Part shown: positions 18,797 through 30,700 of the stretch, piece after piece
How positions within the stretch are numbered: the stretch's first letter is position 1
Layout: each line of letters begins with the position of its first letter
Assembly (NCBI GenBank): GCA_945881965.1
Contig: CAMCVS010000001.1
Span: 291,402-355,401 of the forward strand
DNA: 64,000 nt
Source of the DNA: Paracoccus haematequi
GTDB lineage: Bacteria; Pseudomonadota; Alphaproteobacteria; Rhodobacterales; Rhodobacteraceae
Direction: 5' to 3'
Program-made: the position numbers and the translations under genes
Notes under the pieces: generated by a model
Databases searched by the model: none
What the model saw: only the letters and a program-made list of their open reading frames with translations
Told to the model about the DNA's origin: nothing

Positions 18797-19225
18797 TTAC
18801 AGCAAACCGATATCGGCCAAAGCGCGGCTGAGGTCATCGGGCAACGTGGTATCGCCCGCGCGCGAGGCCCGCAAATCGGGCGGGGCATCGGCGGGGGTGA
18901 GGTAGCGCCAGCCCTGGAACGGGCGGCGCGGCGCGGGTTGGGTGCGGATCACCGCCGGGTCCAGCACCAGACCGCAGCGCAGGATGCCGTCGCCGCCGGT
19001 GATCTCGTCCAGCCGCAGGATGCGTTGCCGCGCGAGGATCACGCCCTTGAACACCCAGTAGAGCGAGCCGCCCGCCAGCACTTCGGCGCTGCGTTTCGGC
19101 CACATGCGGGTGACATGGCACGGCAACCCGTCGCGGCCCCGCGCCTGCGGCATGGCTTGCCAGTCGATCAGGTCTTCGACACGTTCGGCGCCGACGCAAA
19201 GCTTCAGGATATGCAAATTGTCCAC
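18797..19225 (-). CDS. DUF1489 family protein
   Basis: A 142-residue cytosolic protein of the alphaproteobacterial DUF1489 family. Recognisable conserved parts are LHILKLCVGAERVEDL at the N terminus, HVTRMWPKRSAEVLAGGSLY (about residues 40-60), WVFKGVILARQRILRLDE, the Cys-containing LRCGLVLDP and RRPFQGWRYL followed by DAPPDL. The start is taken as GTG 19225 with GGGGG upstream. A far longer frame running under nrdJ is an artefact of the high GC content. It is divergent from nrdJ across 96 bp. Function unknown. Confidence 0.85.
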   Translation of the reverse strand: MDNLHILKLCVGAERVEDLIDWQAMPQARGRDGLPCHVTRMWPKRSAEVLAGGSLYWVFKGVILARQRILRLDEITGGDGILRCGLVLDPAVIRTQPAPRRPFQGWRYLTPADAPPDLRASRAGDTTLPDDLSRALADIGLL

Positions 19226-19321
19226 AGATGCCCCCACAGGATCGGGTGGATATGGTAGTGGAAATGCCGGGGGCTTCAAGCTATTGTAGGCCTCTGCCCT
19301 CTGACCAGCCAAGGATATCCC

Positions 19322-21598
19322 ATGAGCCGTTTCGCCGCGCCGATTGCCCATGCCATCTGGGACATGAAATACCGCCTGAAAGAGGCGGATGGCACGCCGG
19401 TGGATGGGACGGTCGAGGAGACTTGGCGGCGAATCGCCCGTGCTCTGGCCGAGGTGGAAAGCGATCCCGCGTATTGGGAAGACGTGTTTTACCACGCGCT
19501 GGAGGATTTCAAATACCTGCCTGCGGGGCGGATCACCGCCGGCGCGGGCACTGGGCGCAGCGTGACGCTGTTCAACTGTTTCGTCATGGGCACGGTGCCC
19601 GACAGCATGGGCGGGATTTTCGACATGCTGCGCGAGGCGGCGCTGACCATGCAGCAGGGCGGCGGCATCGGCTATGATTTCTCGACCATCCGGCCCAAGG
19701 GCGCACCCGTGGCGGGGGTGGCGGCGGACGCGTCGGGGCCGTTGTCGTTCATGGATGTCTGGGATGCGATGTGCCGCACCATCATGTCGGCCGGCAGCCG
19801 CCGGGGCGCGATGATGGCAACGATGCGCTGCGACCACCCGGATATCGAGGCGTTCATCGAGGCGAAACGCGATCCCGCGCGGCTGCGGATGTTCAACCTG
19901 TCCGTGCTGGTGACGGACCCGTTCATGGCGGCGGTCAAGGCGGACGGGGCGTGGGAGTTGCAGTTCGACGGCCGGGTCTATCATACGCTGCCTGCGCGCG
20001 ACCTGTGGAACAAGATCATGCAATCGACATACGATTACGCAGAACCCGGCGTGATTTTCATCGACCGCATCAATGCCGCCAACAACCTGAACTATTGCGA
20101 GACGATTGCGGCGACGAATCCTTGCGGCGAACAGCCCCTGCCGCCCTATGGGGCCTGCCTGCTGGGGTCGGTCAACCTGTCGCGGCTGGTGCTGGACCCG
20201 TTTGCGGCGGATGCGCGGCTGGACGAGGCGGCGCTGGATGACCTCGTGCGCGTGGCGGTGCGGATGATGGATAACGTGGTCGATGCCTCGCGCTTTCCCT
20301 TGCCGCAACAGGCCGAGGAGGCGCGGCTGAAGCGCCGCATCGGGCTGGGCGTCACGGGTCTGGCCGATGCGCTGTTGATGGTGGGGTCGCGTTACGGGTC
20401 GGAACAGGCCGCCGCGCTGACCGACCGCTGGCTGCACCGGATCGCGCGGGCGGCCTATCTGGCATCCGTCGATATGGCGCGCGAAAAGGGCGCGTTCCCG
20501 CTGTTTGACGCCGAGAAATACCTTGCCAGCGGCACGATGCAGGCGATGGATACAGACGTGCGCGACGCGATCCGCACCCATGGCATCCGCAACGCGCTAC
20601 TGACCTCCATCGCGCCGACGGGCACCATCAGCCTTTATGCCGGGAACGTCAGTTCGGGGATCGAGCCGGTGTTCGCCTATAGCTACACCCGCAAGGTGCT
20701 GCAAAAGGACGGGTCACGCACCGAGGAAGAGGTGGTCGATTACGCCGTCCAGCAATGGCGCGACATGCGCGGCGATGCCCCCCTGCCCGATTATTTCGTC
20801 AATGCACAGACGCTGGCGCCCTTGGACCATGTGCGGATGCAGGCGGCGGCGCAGAAATGGGTGGACAGCAGCATTTCCAAGACCATCAACTGCCCCGAGG
20901 ACATCAGCTTTGACGATTTCAAGGAGGTCTACATGGCCGCCTGGGATCAGGGCTGCAAGGGCTGCACCACCTACAGGCCCAATGCCGTGACGGGGTCGGT
21001 GCTGACGGTGTCCGAGGCATCAAAAGCCCCCGAAGAGGTGCGCGCGCCGCCGCAGACCGAAGGCGAGGTGATCTATCTGTCCGAACCGCTGGACCGCCCC
21101 ACCGCGTTGGAAGGCGCGACATACAAGCTCAAATGGCCGGACAGCGAACATGCGCTGTATATCACGATAAACGACATCATTACCGCAGGGCACCGCCGCC
21201 CGTTCGAGATATTCATCAACTCGAAGAACATGGAGCATTTCGCCTGGACCGTGGCGCTGACGCGGATGATCTCGGCGGTGTTCCGGCGCGGCGGCGATGT
21301 GTCCTTTGTGGTCGAGGAGCTGAAGGCGGTGTTCGACCCGCGCGGCGGGGCCTGGATGAACGCGCGCTATGTGCCGTCGATCCTGGCCGCCATCGGCGGC
21401 GTGATCGAACAGCACATGATCGCGATCGGCTTTATCTCGGGTGAGGGGATGGGCCTGAAATCCGACCCCAAGGCCGAGGCGGTGGCGGTGAACGACGCCC
21501 CGCGCGGCGCGGCCTGCCCGTCTTGCGGTCAATACGGGCTGCGGATGGTCGAAGGCTGCATGACCTGCCCGTCCTGCGGCCATTCCAAGTGCGGGTGA
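19322..21598 (+). CDS. nrdJ: Adenosylcobalamin-dependent (class II) ribonucleotide reductase
   Basis: Makes deoxyribonucleotides using a cobalamin-generated thiyl radical, with or without oxygen. The 758-residue product contains the Cys of the radical site in VTLFNCFVMG (about residue 86), ATNPCGEQPLPPYGACLLGS (about 264-283, active-site Cys and Glu), the phosphate-binding APTGTIS (about 431) and a C-terminal zinc-ribbon-like CPSCGQYGLRM and CMTCPSCGHSKCG, which carries the reducing Cys pair. AAGGATATCCC precedes the ATG. No class I nrdA/nrdB is present in the window. I saw no cobalamin riboswitch in the 96-bp upstream gap. Confidence 0.95.
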   Translation: MSRFAAPIAHAIWDMKYRLKEADGTPVDGTVEETWRRIARALAEVESDPAYWEDVFYHALEDFKYLPAGRITAGAGTGRSVTLFNCFVMGTVPDSMGGIFDMLREAALTMQQGGGIGYDFSTIRPKGAPVAGVAADASGPLSFMDVWDAMCRTIMSAGSRRGAMMATMRCDHPDIEAFIEAKRDPARLRMFNLSVLVTDPFMAAVKADGAWELQFDGRVYHTLPARDLWNKIMQSTYDYAEPGVIFIDRINAANNLNYCETIAATNPCGEQPLPPYGACLLGSVNLSRLVLDPFAADARLDEAALDDLVRVAVRMMDNVVDASRFPLPQQAEEARLKRRIGLGVTGLADALLMVGSRYGSEQAAALTDRWLHRIARAAYLASVDMAREKGAFPLFDAEKYLASGTMQAMDTDVRDAIRTHGIRNALLTSIAPTGTISLYAGNVSSGIEPVFAYSYTRKVLQKDGSRTEEEVVDYAVQQWRDMRGDAPLPDYFVNAQTLAPLDHVRMQAAAQKWVDSSISKTINCPEDISFDDFKEVYMAAWDQGCKGCTTYRPNAVTGSVLTVSEASKAPEEVRAPPQTEGEVIYLSEPLDRPTALEGATYKLKWPDSEHALYITINDIITAGHRRPFEIFINSKNMEHFAWTVALTRMISAVFRRGGDVSFVVEELKAVFDPRGGAWMNARYVPSILAAIGGVIEQHMIAIGFISGEGMGLKSDPKAEAVAVNDAPRGAACPSCGQYGLRMVEGCMTCPSCGHSKCG

Positions 21599-21624
21599 GC
21601 TCGTAGCACCGCGCCGTTTCATAG

Positions 21625-21650
21625 CGCCGTCCCTCGCGGGGCGGCGTTTG
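21625..21650 (+). terminator. Rho-independent terminator after nrdJ
   Basis: CGCCGTCCC, loop TCGC, GGGGCGGCG, then TTTGTC: a 9-bp stem with one mismatch, 27 bp after the nrdJ stop. Confidence 0.65.
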
Positions 21651-21677
21651 TCATTGGCAGGGCCGCGCGCAGAAACG

Positions 21678-21709
21678 CAAACACCGGCCCGTTGCGGGGC
21701 CAGTGTTTG
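21678..21709. terminator. Possible bidirectional terminator between nrdJ and the giant gene
   Basis: CAAACACCGGCCC and GGGGCCAGTGTTTG form a long, nearly perfect stem around a short loop. The arms end in runs of A and T, so it can work in either direction between the converging nrdJ and giant-protein genes. It lies about 45 bp beyond the giant gene's stop. Confidence 0.6.
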
Positions 21710-21753
21710 TCTGTTGTCAGCCCCGGCAGGCCACACCAGCCGGAGTCATCGGG

Positions 21754-24700
21754 TCAGCGCCAGATGAATTCCTGGTCACCGGCGAGGAAGTCGGAAATCG
21801 CGGTATCGCGGGTCGCCGGGGCGGCGAAGGTGCCAGTGCCCTTGGAGACCGCCAGCGTGCCATCATCGGCTTCGGTCAGCGATAGCGCGGCGCGGCCAGC
21901 CTCGAACCGGCTGTCCTTGCGGGCCCAATCGAACAGGTCGGCGGTGTCGAACAATTCGCGCCGTACAGCCACGTTGTCCTGCATCGTGATGCGGGTCACC
22001 ACGCCGTTATCGGCCTCGACGGTGCTTTGCAGCAGTTTGCCCGCCGCATCATAGCGCCGATAATCGCGGAAGAAGCTCGCCGCCTTGCCGTCATCCGACA
22101 TGTCGGTCTGCCGCGTCTCGGTGCGTCGGCCGTTGTCATAGCTGTCTTCGCGCAGGATGCCCGCGTCCGACAGCACCGCCGTTTTGATCAGGCGACCGGC
22201 AGTGTCAAATTCACGCACGGACGTCTTATAGGCCAACGCCTTGCCATCGTCTGACAGATCGGTCGTGCTGTGCCGGACCAGAACGCCAGCGACATAGTCC
22301 AGCACGGTTTCCCCAGACTGAGTCAGCGTCCGCACTTTGGCAACGCGGCCTTCGGTGTCATAGCTGGTATCCCGCTGCGACACCAGAACCCGCGCGCCAT
22401 CGGCGCCAGCATCGGTGATGTTGACCGAGCTGACACGCCCCGCTGCGAGATCCGTGACCGTGATCCGCCCGGATTGGTGTGTCACGCTGGTCTGGATGAC
22501 CTGCCCAGCGGTGTCGTAGACCGTTGTGGTGGCAACCACGCCCTTGACCGGGACCGCATTGGTCACGGTGACCTGCGACACGCGCCCGTTCATATAGTCG
22601 GTCGCCGTCTCGATTCCCTTGTCGTCCAGAATGACGCGGCGTGTCAGAACTCCATCTGTATCGAATTCCGAACGTTCGGATTGTGTCGCCAAGGCCTTGC
22701 CGTCTGCCGACAAGTCGCGCACCACCTGCGCACTCCGCGTGCCATCGACAAAGGTTGTCTCGGTCAAGACATCGGCATCCGTCAGACGGGTTCGTTTGAC
22801 CAGATCACCCTCTGCGTCATAGTCCAACGTCTCGCTGGTCCAGTCGTAGAGATCGCGCAAATCGTTGCGGGTGGTCTGGCTGCGAACGCCATCTACGAAC
22901 TGAATGACTGTCTGCATCCCGTCATCATAGGTCAGGGTCTGGCTGCTGCGCACACCGTTTGCGTCAAAGGTGGTCGTCGATTCAGACCACGGGGCGCGAT
23001 CCTCGGCGTCAATCACCACCACCAATTGCCGGGTGCCATTGGTGAACAGCGTCCGGGTCTGCACGCCATCCGCAGCGGTTTCCAGCAGGGTCAGCGCACC
23101 AACCGCGCTGAAGTCAGCGTTGACCAGCGGCAGGGTGGCCGACACCTCGGCGGTGGCTGCCCGGACGGTCAGGGTGCCCGGACCTTGGATCAGCCCGGTC
23201 AGGGTCACCGCGCCACCCGTGGTCAGCGACAACGTGCCGCCTGCCAATGTTGCCCCGTCCAACTGAATCGCGCCAGCATCGCGCGCAACCAGCGCCACTG
23301 CCCCGGCCCCTGCGTCCACATGGCCCACCGACAGGCTGTCACCGGTGAGAGCACCGCCCGCCGATCCGGTCTCGAACCCGGCCAAGGTGACCGCCCCCGC
23401 CGATACCGTAAGCGCGCCCGAGGTGGCCGCCAGGGTGCCGCCTGCGCCTTCCAGCGCACCGGTTGTGGACAAGATCAAGCCGCCTGCGCCGCCCGTGACG
23501 GTCACGCCGGTTTCCATGCGGATTTTCCCGCCTGCCAGCACCACAGCCGCTGCCCCGAACCCGGTATCCTGCATGAAATGGATCGTGCCGGTGACCGTCA
23601 GGTTGATTGCCCCCGTCAGAGTATCGGCCAACACGAACAGATCGCCATTGACCTGGCCCATCGCCGAGGTGACGGCATTGGTCAGCACCAGGTCGCCAGT
23701 GTGGGCCGCGCCGGTATAGTCGAGCGCACCTGTGGGCACCGATGTCGGCACGGCATCGGGTGCTGCCGGAGACAGCAGCAAGGACGCGTCCTTGCCCCCC
23801 GCAGCGGCCACCAACGACCGTCCGGCGATCACATCGAAACCGGGCGCGTTGCCGTCAGCATCGGTCAGAAGACCATCCACATTCACGAACACCGACCCAT
23901 TGGTGGCGTGGGCGTTGATGTTGCCAAGCGTCATGTTGCCGCCGACATCAACGGTCACGACGTCGGTTTTTTCCTGCGATGCGGACGTCAGGGTGATCAG
24001 GTTCAGATCACCCGACACCGACAGTGCAACACGCCCATCCGTTGACGTCAGCGTATCGACACGGGTGTTGCCCGTCAGGTTCACCGAAACATCCGTGCCG
24101 GCCCGCAAGCTCAGGACATCAACCTGGCCCGCGACCTCTGCCGTCGTGCCCGCCACCAGCGCGGCGCTGGTCACGTCCAGCCCGGTCAGCGACAACGCCT
24201 TTCCAGCGGTCGCGGTCAGGGCGATGTTGTCGGGCACCACATCCGCCAGCGCGATGCTGCCCGACCGGCTGTTCAGCGTCAGGTGCGTGGTCGGCCCCGA
24301 TGCGCCGTCGATGAACACCGGTTCAGACCCGGTGATATCGCCGGTCACGGTGATCTCTGCCGTGCGCGCCCCGGTGATCGTGACCGCGTTCAGGTCCAGA
24401 CCATCCGGATTGCTGCCAAGGATTACTACCTTGCCATCCGCACCATGCGCCGACAGCGTCATCGCCTCGTAAACGGTCGTGCCCATGTCCAGATGCAGCG
24501 ACCCGCTGCCCTTGGCCTCCAGCACCGGCACCCACGTATCGGGCGACAGCCCCGTCAGCGGGATTTCCATCACGGCCACGGTGTTCAGGATCACGTTCGG
24601 CACGGTGCCTGCGGTCTGCGTCTTCAGCAGATAGGCCGGGTTCAGGGTAAACGTCCCCTCTGGCAGCAGATACATCACGCCGGTGCCGTTGATGTTTGTG

Positions 24701-27700
24701 GCCGCGACACGGAAATCGCCTGCCGCAATCGCGTTCAGCACGGCCTGTGACGGCGGTGTGACGAACGCCCCGGCAAGGTTCGGGATCGTTGCGGTATAGA
24801 TCGCGAAATCCGAGGCCGGATCGGCATTGGCCCTGGTGGCATATGCCGCCATCACATCGCCATCCGCATCGCGTTCGACCGCAAACACACGGCCGTCGCC
24901 ATCGCGCACCAAGGGCAGACGCGACACCGCATCAATCACGGGGGTCTGGCTGACCGCGCCCTGCACATCCAGTGTCAGACGGTCCACACCCGTGCCGTCA
25001 CCGGCAAAGATGCCCGCTTCGATCCGCAGATCGCCCGCGCTGATGATGGACACATCGTTGCCGATGATCCGCAGCGGGTCCAGCAAGGTGAACGGCTGGC
25101 CCGTGGTGATGCTCAGACGGTCGGTGTCAAAGAACAGCGCACCATCATCGCCGACAACATCGCCGAACTCCAATGCGCCATCGGTGATCAGCACCAGACC
25201 GTTGCGCGCCACCGGCAGCGCGTTCAGCGCCAGCGATCCCGCTCCGTGCAGCGTCAATGTGCCCTGCACCCGGATTGCCGCGCCGGCGTCGTCTGCCAGC
25301 ACCGCCAGCGCGCCAAACTCGGTCGCGAGGTTCACTGTGCTGCTGCCAAGGTTGGCCACCACGGTTTCGACCTGCATCGCGTGGCTGCTGCGGATGTCGA
25401 TATTGCCGCGCGTGGAGGTCACATCCGCCACCAGCAATCCTGCCACCTGCCGCAGATACGCTGCGCCATCCGTCAGATCACGGTCGGTGATCGCGATATC
25501 GCCCGTGGCGCGCGCCGACAGCGTATCGACCTGCGTCGTCAGCCCGGCAATTGCCCCGCCTGCCACGATGTTCAACGCGCCGGGGTTGGCGATCAGCGTG
25601 CCATTGCGCCCGGTAACATCGCCGCCTGCCTTCAGATCGACCACCTCGCCCAGCGATTGCAGCGCGATCCGGCCCACCACGACATCCCCCGCCGCGGTCA
25701 GACGGAAGCTGCCATCCGTGATCTCGATATCGTCCAGCGTGATCGCATCCGCCGTCGCCACAAAGGCCACGCCATCGGCCACATCCGCCAGATCCAGCGC
25801 CAGAAGCCCGGCGTTGATCGTCATGGTGCTGCCATTGCCCGCCGCCAGCAGCGCCGTCGCAAAGGCGACGCCGCCGCCGTTCAGCACGGCGCTTGCGCCC
25901 ACGGTGATCCGCTCGACCGCGTCCAGACGGATGGTGCCGCCTGCGGTGATCGCGCCCACGTTGACCACGCCGCCCGCAACAGAGGTCTGACGGTCAAGGA
26001 ACGCATCCGCCCGGTCCAGCACGGCCAGCGTGCCGGTCGGCGCCTTGGACGTCAGGGTGACGCCATGCGCCCCGCCCGCCGTCACGTTCGCCGCCGTCAC
26101 CGCGCCATAACTGTCCACCGTGATGCCGCCATTCGCGGTCACGATCCGGTTCAGCACCGTATCGCCATAGGTCACCAGCGCGACATCGCCCGCGCCGGTC
26201 ACTTCGATATCCATCGTGCCCACGACCAGCGTCGCGGCAACGCCATCGCGCGCCAGCAAGGTGGCGGTTGTCGCCACCAGCGGCCCGTTGACATGGGCAA
26301 TCGCGCCCGCCGTCGCCGTCAGCGTCAGATTGCCCGCCAACACCTCGGCACCCGAGAACAGGATCGACCCGTCCTCTGCGCCCGCCGTGATGCTGACCGC
26401 GCCGGTCAGGCTGGCCGCAATCCGCGCCGCCGGGTTGTTGGTCACGTCGCCGGTGCCATCGGTACCCGCCGTGATCGTGATCGTGTCGGCGGCAACCTCG
26501 CCCTCGACCGCGATATCGTCATCGGCCAGCACCGTCACGGTAGCCGCCGTCACAAGGGTGTTTTCACCCAAGGTCACCGACCCGCCCGCCGTCAGCGCGA
26601 TATCATCGGCCGTCAGCGTGGTGATGGCGGCAAATGTGCCCGCCTGTTCCAGCGCCGTTAGCGCGATATCATCGCCCGCCGTGATCGTGGCGGTGGTGTC
26701 TGCCACCACACGCCCGGTCAGCGCGACCGACCCGCCCGCCGTCACCGTCAGGCTGCCCGCGTCGATGCTGTTGGCATCGAAGGTCAACTCGCGGCCCGTT
26801 TGCGGCGTGATTTCGCGAACCGTGATCACCTCGTCACGGATGTCATAGACCGGGCTGGACACCCAGCGCGTGACCGCCTGTTCCGACACGACCTTGGTCG
26901 GCACCGTCAGGGTTTCATAGATCGGCACATCGCCAACAACCGCTTTATTGGCGGTGGTTACGCCGAAGGACAGGACTTGGCGGGTGTCGTAAATGCTGGT
27001 GGGCGTCGATGTCCATTGCTGGTCGAACCGCGACCAGTATTCGTTCTGGTTGCTGAAGTTCGCAATCACGTTGCCATTGCTTGGATGCGAGAAGTACAGG
27101 TCCAGGATGGCATCGCCGCTATCGTAGTAGAAGCTGAACGAGTTTTCACGATAGCGCGACAGAACGACGTCGGGCCAATTCCCCTGCTCAAGGAAGTTGG
27201 AATTGATGCCCGAGATATATCCGTTGTGATAGCGCCACGACCCCGGCGCATCCGAGATATTCAGCAGGAAGGTTTGCCGGACATGGTCAAGGTTGCCACC
27301 TGCGCTATTGCCGAAGTTCGTGTTGTACACGAAGTAGCCCGATTGAACCGACGCGCTGGCGTAGTTGGTCCCAGCCGTGAGGAAATCGCTAAACGAGCCA
27401 AGCGACTGCACATAGTTTCCGTAGATGTCGTATTGCGCCCCAAATGTGTTCTGGGTGCTTCCGGCGAAGCTGGCCGTAGACAACACCTCAAGACCGTTCA
27501 CGATGTAGGACGATATGCCAGCCGCGTTGACGGCGTAACTGTAGTTTTGCAGCGCCGCATATTGGCTATCCAGGCTTTGATCCCCGGCAACCCAGTTCGG
27601 CAACCGATCAACCGTGCCACGGACAGTCAGCGCACCTTCTTGCCCAACATAGCTTGATGTCGTGTTGGTCGCATTTTCCTGCGGCTTGATATAGTACCAG

Positions 27701-30700
27701 ACCTCGCCTTCGCGGGCATAATCGACGTCATATGTATTCGTCGAACGGCCGTCATAATCCGCGCTGGCAACGTTGAACCCGAAATACGAGTTGTAAAGAT
27801 CCACATCAGTATACGAGTTACTCTGCGTATCCATGTGGACATAGTAGATATACTGGCCTTCCAGATATGTTGTCCGCGCGACATGGCTGCTGGACACCTG
27901 GCGATAATTGACAATCGCCTGTTCCTTGACCTGACCCACGAATTCCGATTGCACCTGGGCCGCGCCCTTGGTGGCGGCGTTGACGATCGCATCCAGCATG
28001 TCCTGCGGCGCACGGATATAGATGCCGGTCAGGCCGTTCACTTCGGATGTCAGCCATTGCATCGACGCTTGCGACTGGTTCACCCAGGTCGGCAGGATCG
28101 AGGCGTCATCGGCGGCGCGCACTTCGGCGGCTTGTCCGCGAATGTTGCGGTGTTCGGTGAAACTCGACCGCACCAGCCCCATATCGACGTCATAGGCCCG
28201 CTTGAAGCCCAGATGCGCCAGCACCACGTCACGCTGCAATTCGCTCAGCGCATTGAATTCGGCGCTTTGCGGGCGGGTCACGCTGCCCCAGTTGATCGTG
28301 TTGATATTGTAATCCGCGCTGGTATCGGCGGTGGAGGCGGTGCCGATAAAGTATTCGCGGAAGCCTTTGGTCGGGCTGTAATAGCCGTTCTGGATCAGGC
28401 GCACGTCGAAGGTGTCATAGGTCTTGCCGACCTCGACCTGTTCGCTGCCAATCTGGCGGACCTCGGTGGTGAACACCACGTCGATCTTTTCGACCTGATA
28501 GGTGCCGTCGGCGACCTGCGTGGTGGCGCCGGTATCGACCCGGATCTGCACCGTTTGCGGCAGCACCACGGGGCGCAGCACCGTTGTCACATCGCCCGCC
28601 TGCGCATCGGCGGCAAGCGTGACATCGCCGCCGGCCGTCAGCGTGACGTCACCCGTGGACAGGAACGCGCCCGCCCCGGTGATCACCAGATCATGATCCG
28701 CCAGCGTATCGGCGGCGACATCGGTCGCCAGATGATCGGCCAGCGCCGCCGTGCCACGCGCCAGACCGGTGGTCACTTTGATGCCGCCATCCGCCTTGAT
28801 CGCGCCCAGCACTTCGGCGCGGGTTTCCACCGCGACGGCGATCGTGTCCGCCGTCCATGCGCCATCGACATAGATTTCCGTCGCGGCCAGACGGATGGTC
28901 CCATCCGCCGTGATCGCCGTTTCCGCGCCGGTGACGACCAGACCCGCGATGTCCAGATCGACATCGCCGCTGCGCGCGGTGATCGCGCCCTGATCCAGCA
29001 GGACCAGCCCGTCCGCGTCGATGCTCACGCGGGTATCCGCGTTGATCGACCCGCCGCCCATGACGTTGACCGACCCGCCAGCGTCGATATCGACGACATC
29101 GGTCAGGGGCAGCGCCACGCCATTGGCCATCGCGGTCGGATCGCCGATGCGGCCCCAGACGTTGACATCGCCGTCCACGTCGATGCTCAGCACCGCGCCT
29201 GCGGTCCGGCTGCGCAGGATCGCGGCGTCATTGGTGGCCGACCCCACGCGCAGCGACACGTCGCCGCCTGCGGTCAGGGTCAGGGTGTCCGCCTCGACCA
29301 CGCTTTGAATGTCGATCAGGCCGTTGGTGGCCGACAGCGTCAGATCGGTGGCCAAAATCACGCCCTCGATCCGCAACAGATCGGTGGCGGCCAGCGCCAT
29401 CTGTCCGGCCTGCAAGGTGCCACCCGCCGACAGCACGAAGGTGGAGGGCGTGTCCGCCGTGATCAGGTCCAGCGTGCCGGTCGCGCGCATCACGCCCGCG
29501 CCGGTGCCCACTGCGCCATTGATCAACGCCGCGCCCGTCAGAACCGCGTATCCGCCCAGCGTCACTGTCAGGTCAGAGGCGTCGCCCGTCCGTTCCAGCG
29601 CGTCCGCGCCAATGCGATAGCCCGCAAGGATGCTGCCCGCATGGGTCAGCCCGCCGATATCCAGCGTCACATCGCCATCGGCGCCCAGGATCGCGCCCCG
29701 GATCAGCGACAAGGTGCCGCCCGCCGTCAGGTCGATATCGCCCGCCGTGGTGATGACCGTGCCTTCGGCGGTCACGACACCGCCATTGTCCACGATCCGG
29801 CCCAGCGTGACGTCGCCGCCCATGTCGATGATCAGACGCTCGCCCGCGTCGCTGATGGTCAGCGGCGTGTTGGCCACGGTCAGATCGCCCGCACCCGTCA
29901 GGCGCAGCGACCCGTCCAGCCGCAGATCGCCGGTGATGGTCAGGTCATTGCCCGCCGCGATGCGCACCGCCTCGCCCGTCGCCAGCCCGGTCTGGCCGTG
30001 GCTGATCAACAGGCCCGCGATGTCCACATCGACGCCCGATATGTCGATCCGCGCGCCGGTGTCGATATACCCGCCCGCCCGTTCCAGCGTGACGCGGCCC
30101 GCATCCGACGCGATGACCATGTCGGCCAACCCGTCCGAGTCGACGCCGAACCGCCCCGCAAGGGTCACATCGCCGGTGGCGCGCGCCTCAAGGCGGCTGC
30201 CGTCGGCCACGGTATCGATCTGCGCGGTATCCGCCAGCGTCAGGCCCAGTCCGTCGGCATCTTCGCCGCCTGTCAGCACGATCCCGGCATCGGCCATCAG
30301 CGTGCCCGCGATCACCAGATGACCCGCTGCGTTCAGATGCAGTTCCGCCCCGTCGCCCAAGGCGCGCAGCGCGCCCGTCACAGTTCCGCCTGCACCCAGA
30401 TCAAAGGCAATATCGCCCGCCAGCGTGGTCAATCCACCCGTCGCCAGCAGTTCAAAGCCCAGACCGCCCGCACCACCGCCCGCAACGGTCAGCCCGCTAT
30501 GTGCGACAACCTCGGCGGCGATGATGACACGTCCGGCATTGTCCCCCGTGGAGCCCAGCGTCACGGTCGCGCCCTCACCTGTCGCGCTGATGGTGACCAC
30601 GGCTTCGCTTGTCAGGTCCGCGCCTTCGGTCAGGCCGATCTGGCCGACATTTTCCGACGCGGCGTCAACGGTGATGTCGAACGCCGAGGTCCAGTTGAAC

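Noticed and set aside
19226-19321. Cobalamin riboswitch or NrdR boxes upstream of nrdJ
   Set aside because: The 96-bp gap is too short for a full cobalamin riboswitch, and I could not find a convincing B12 box or paired NrdR boxes.
18797-20581. Long minus-strand frame (594 codons) extending DUF1489 under nrdJ
   Set aside because: Only the last 142 codons match DUF1489; the rest is antisense to nrdJ, whose class II reductase motifs are certain.
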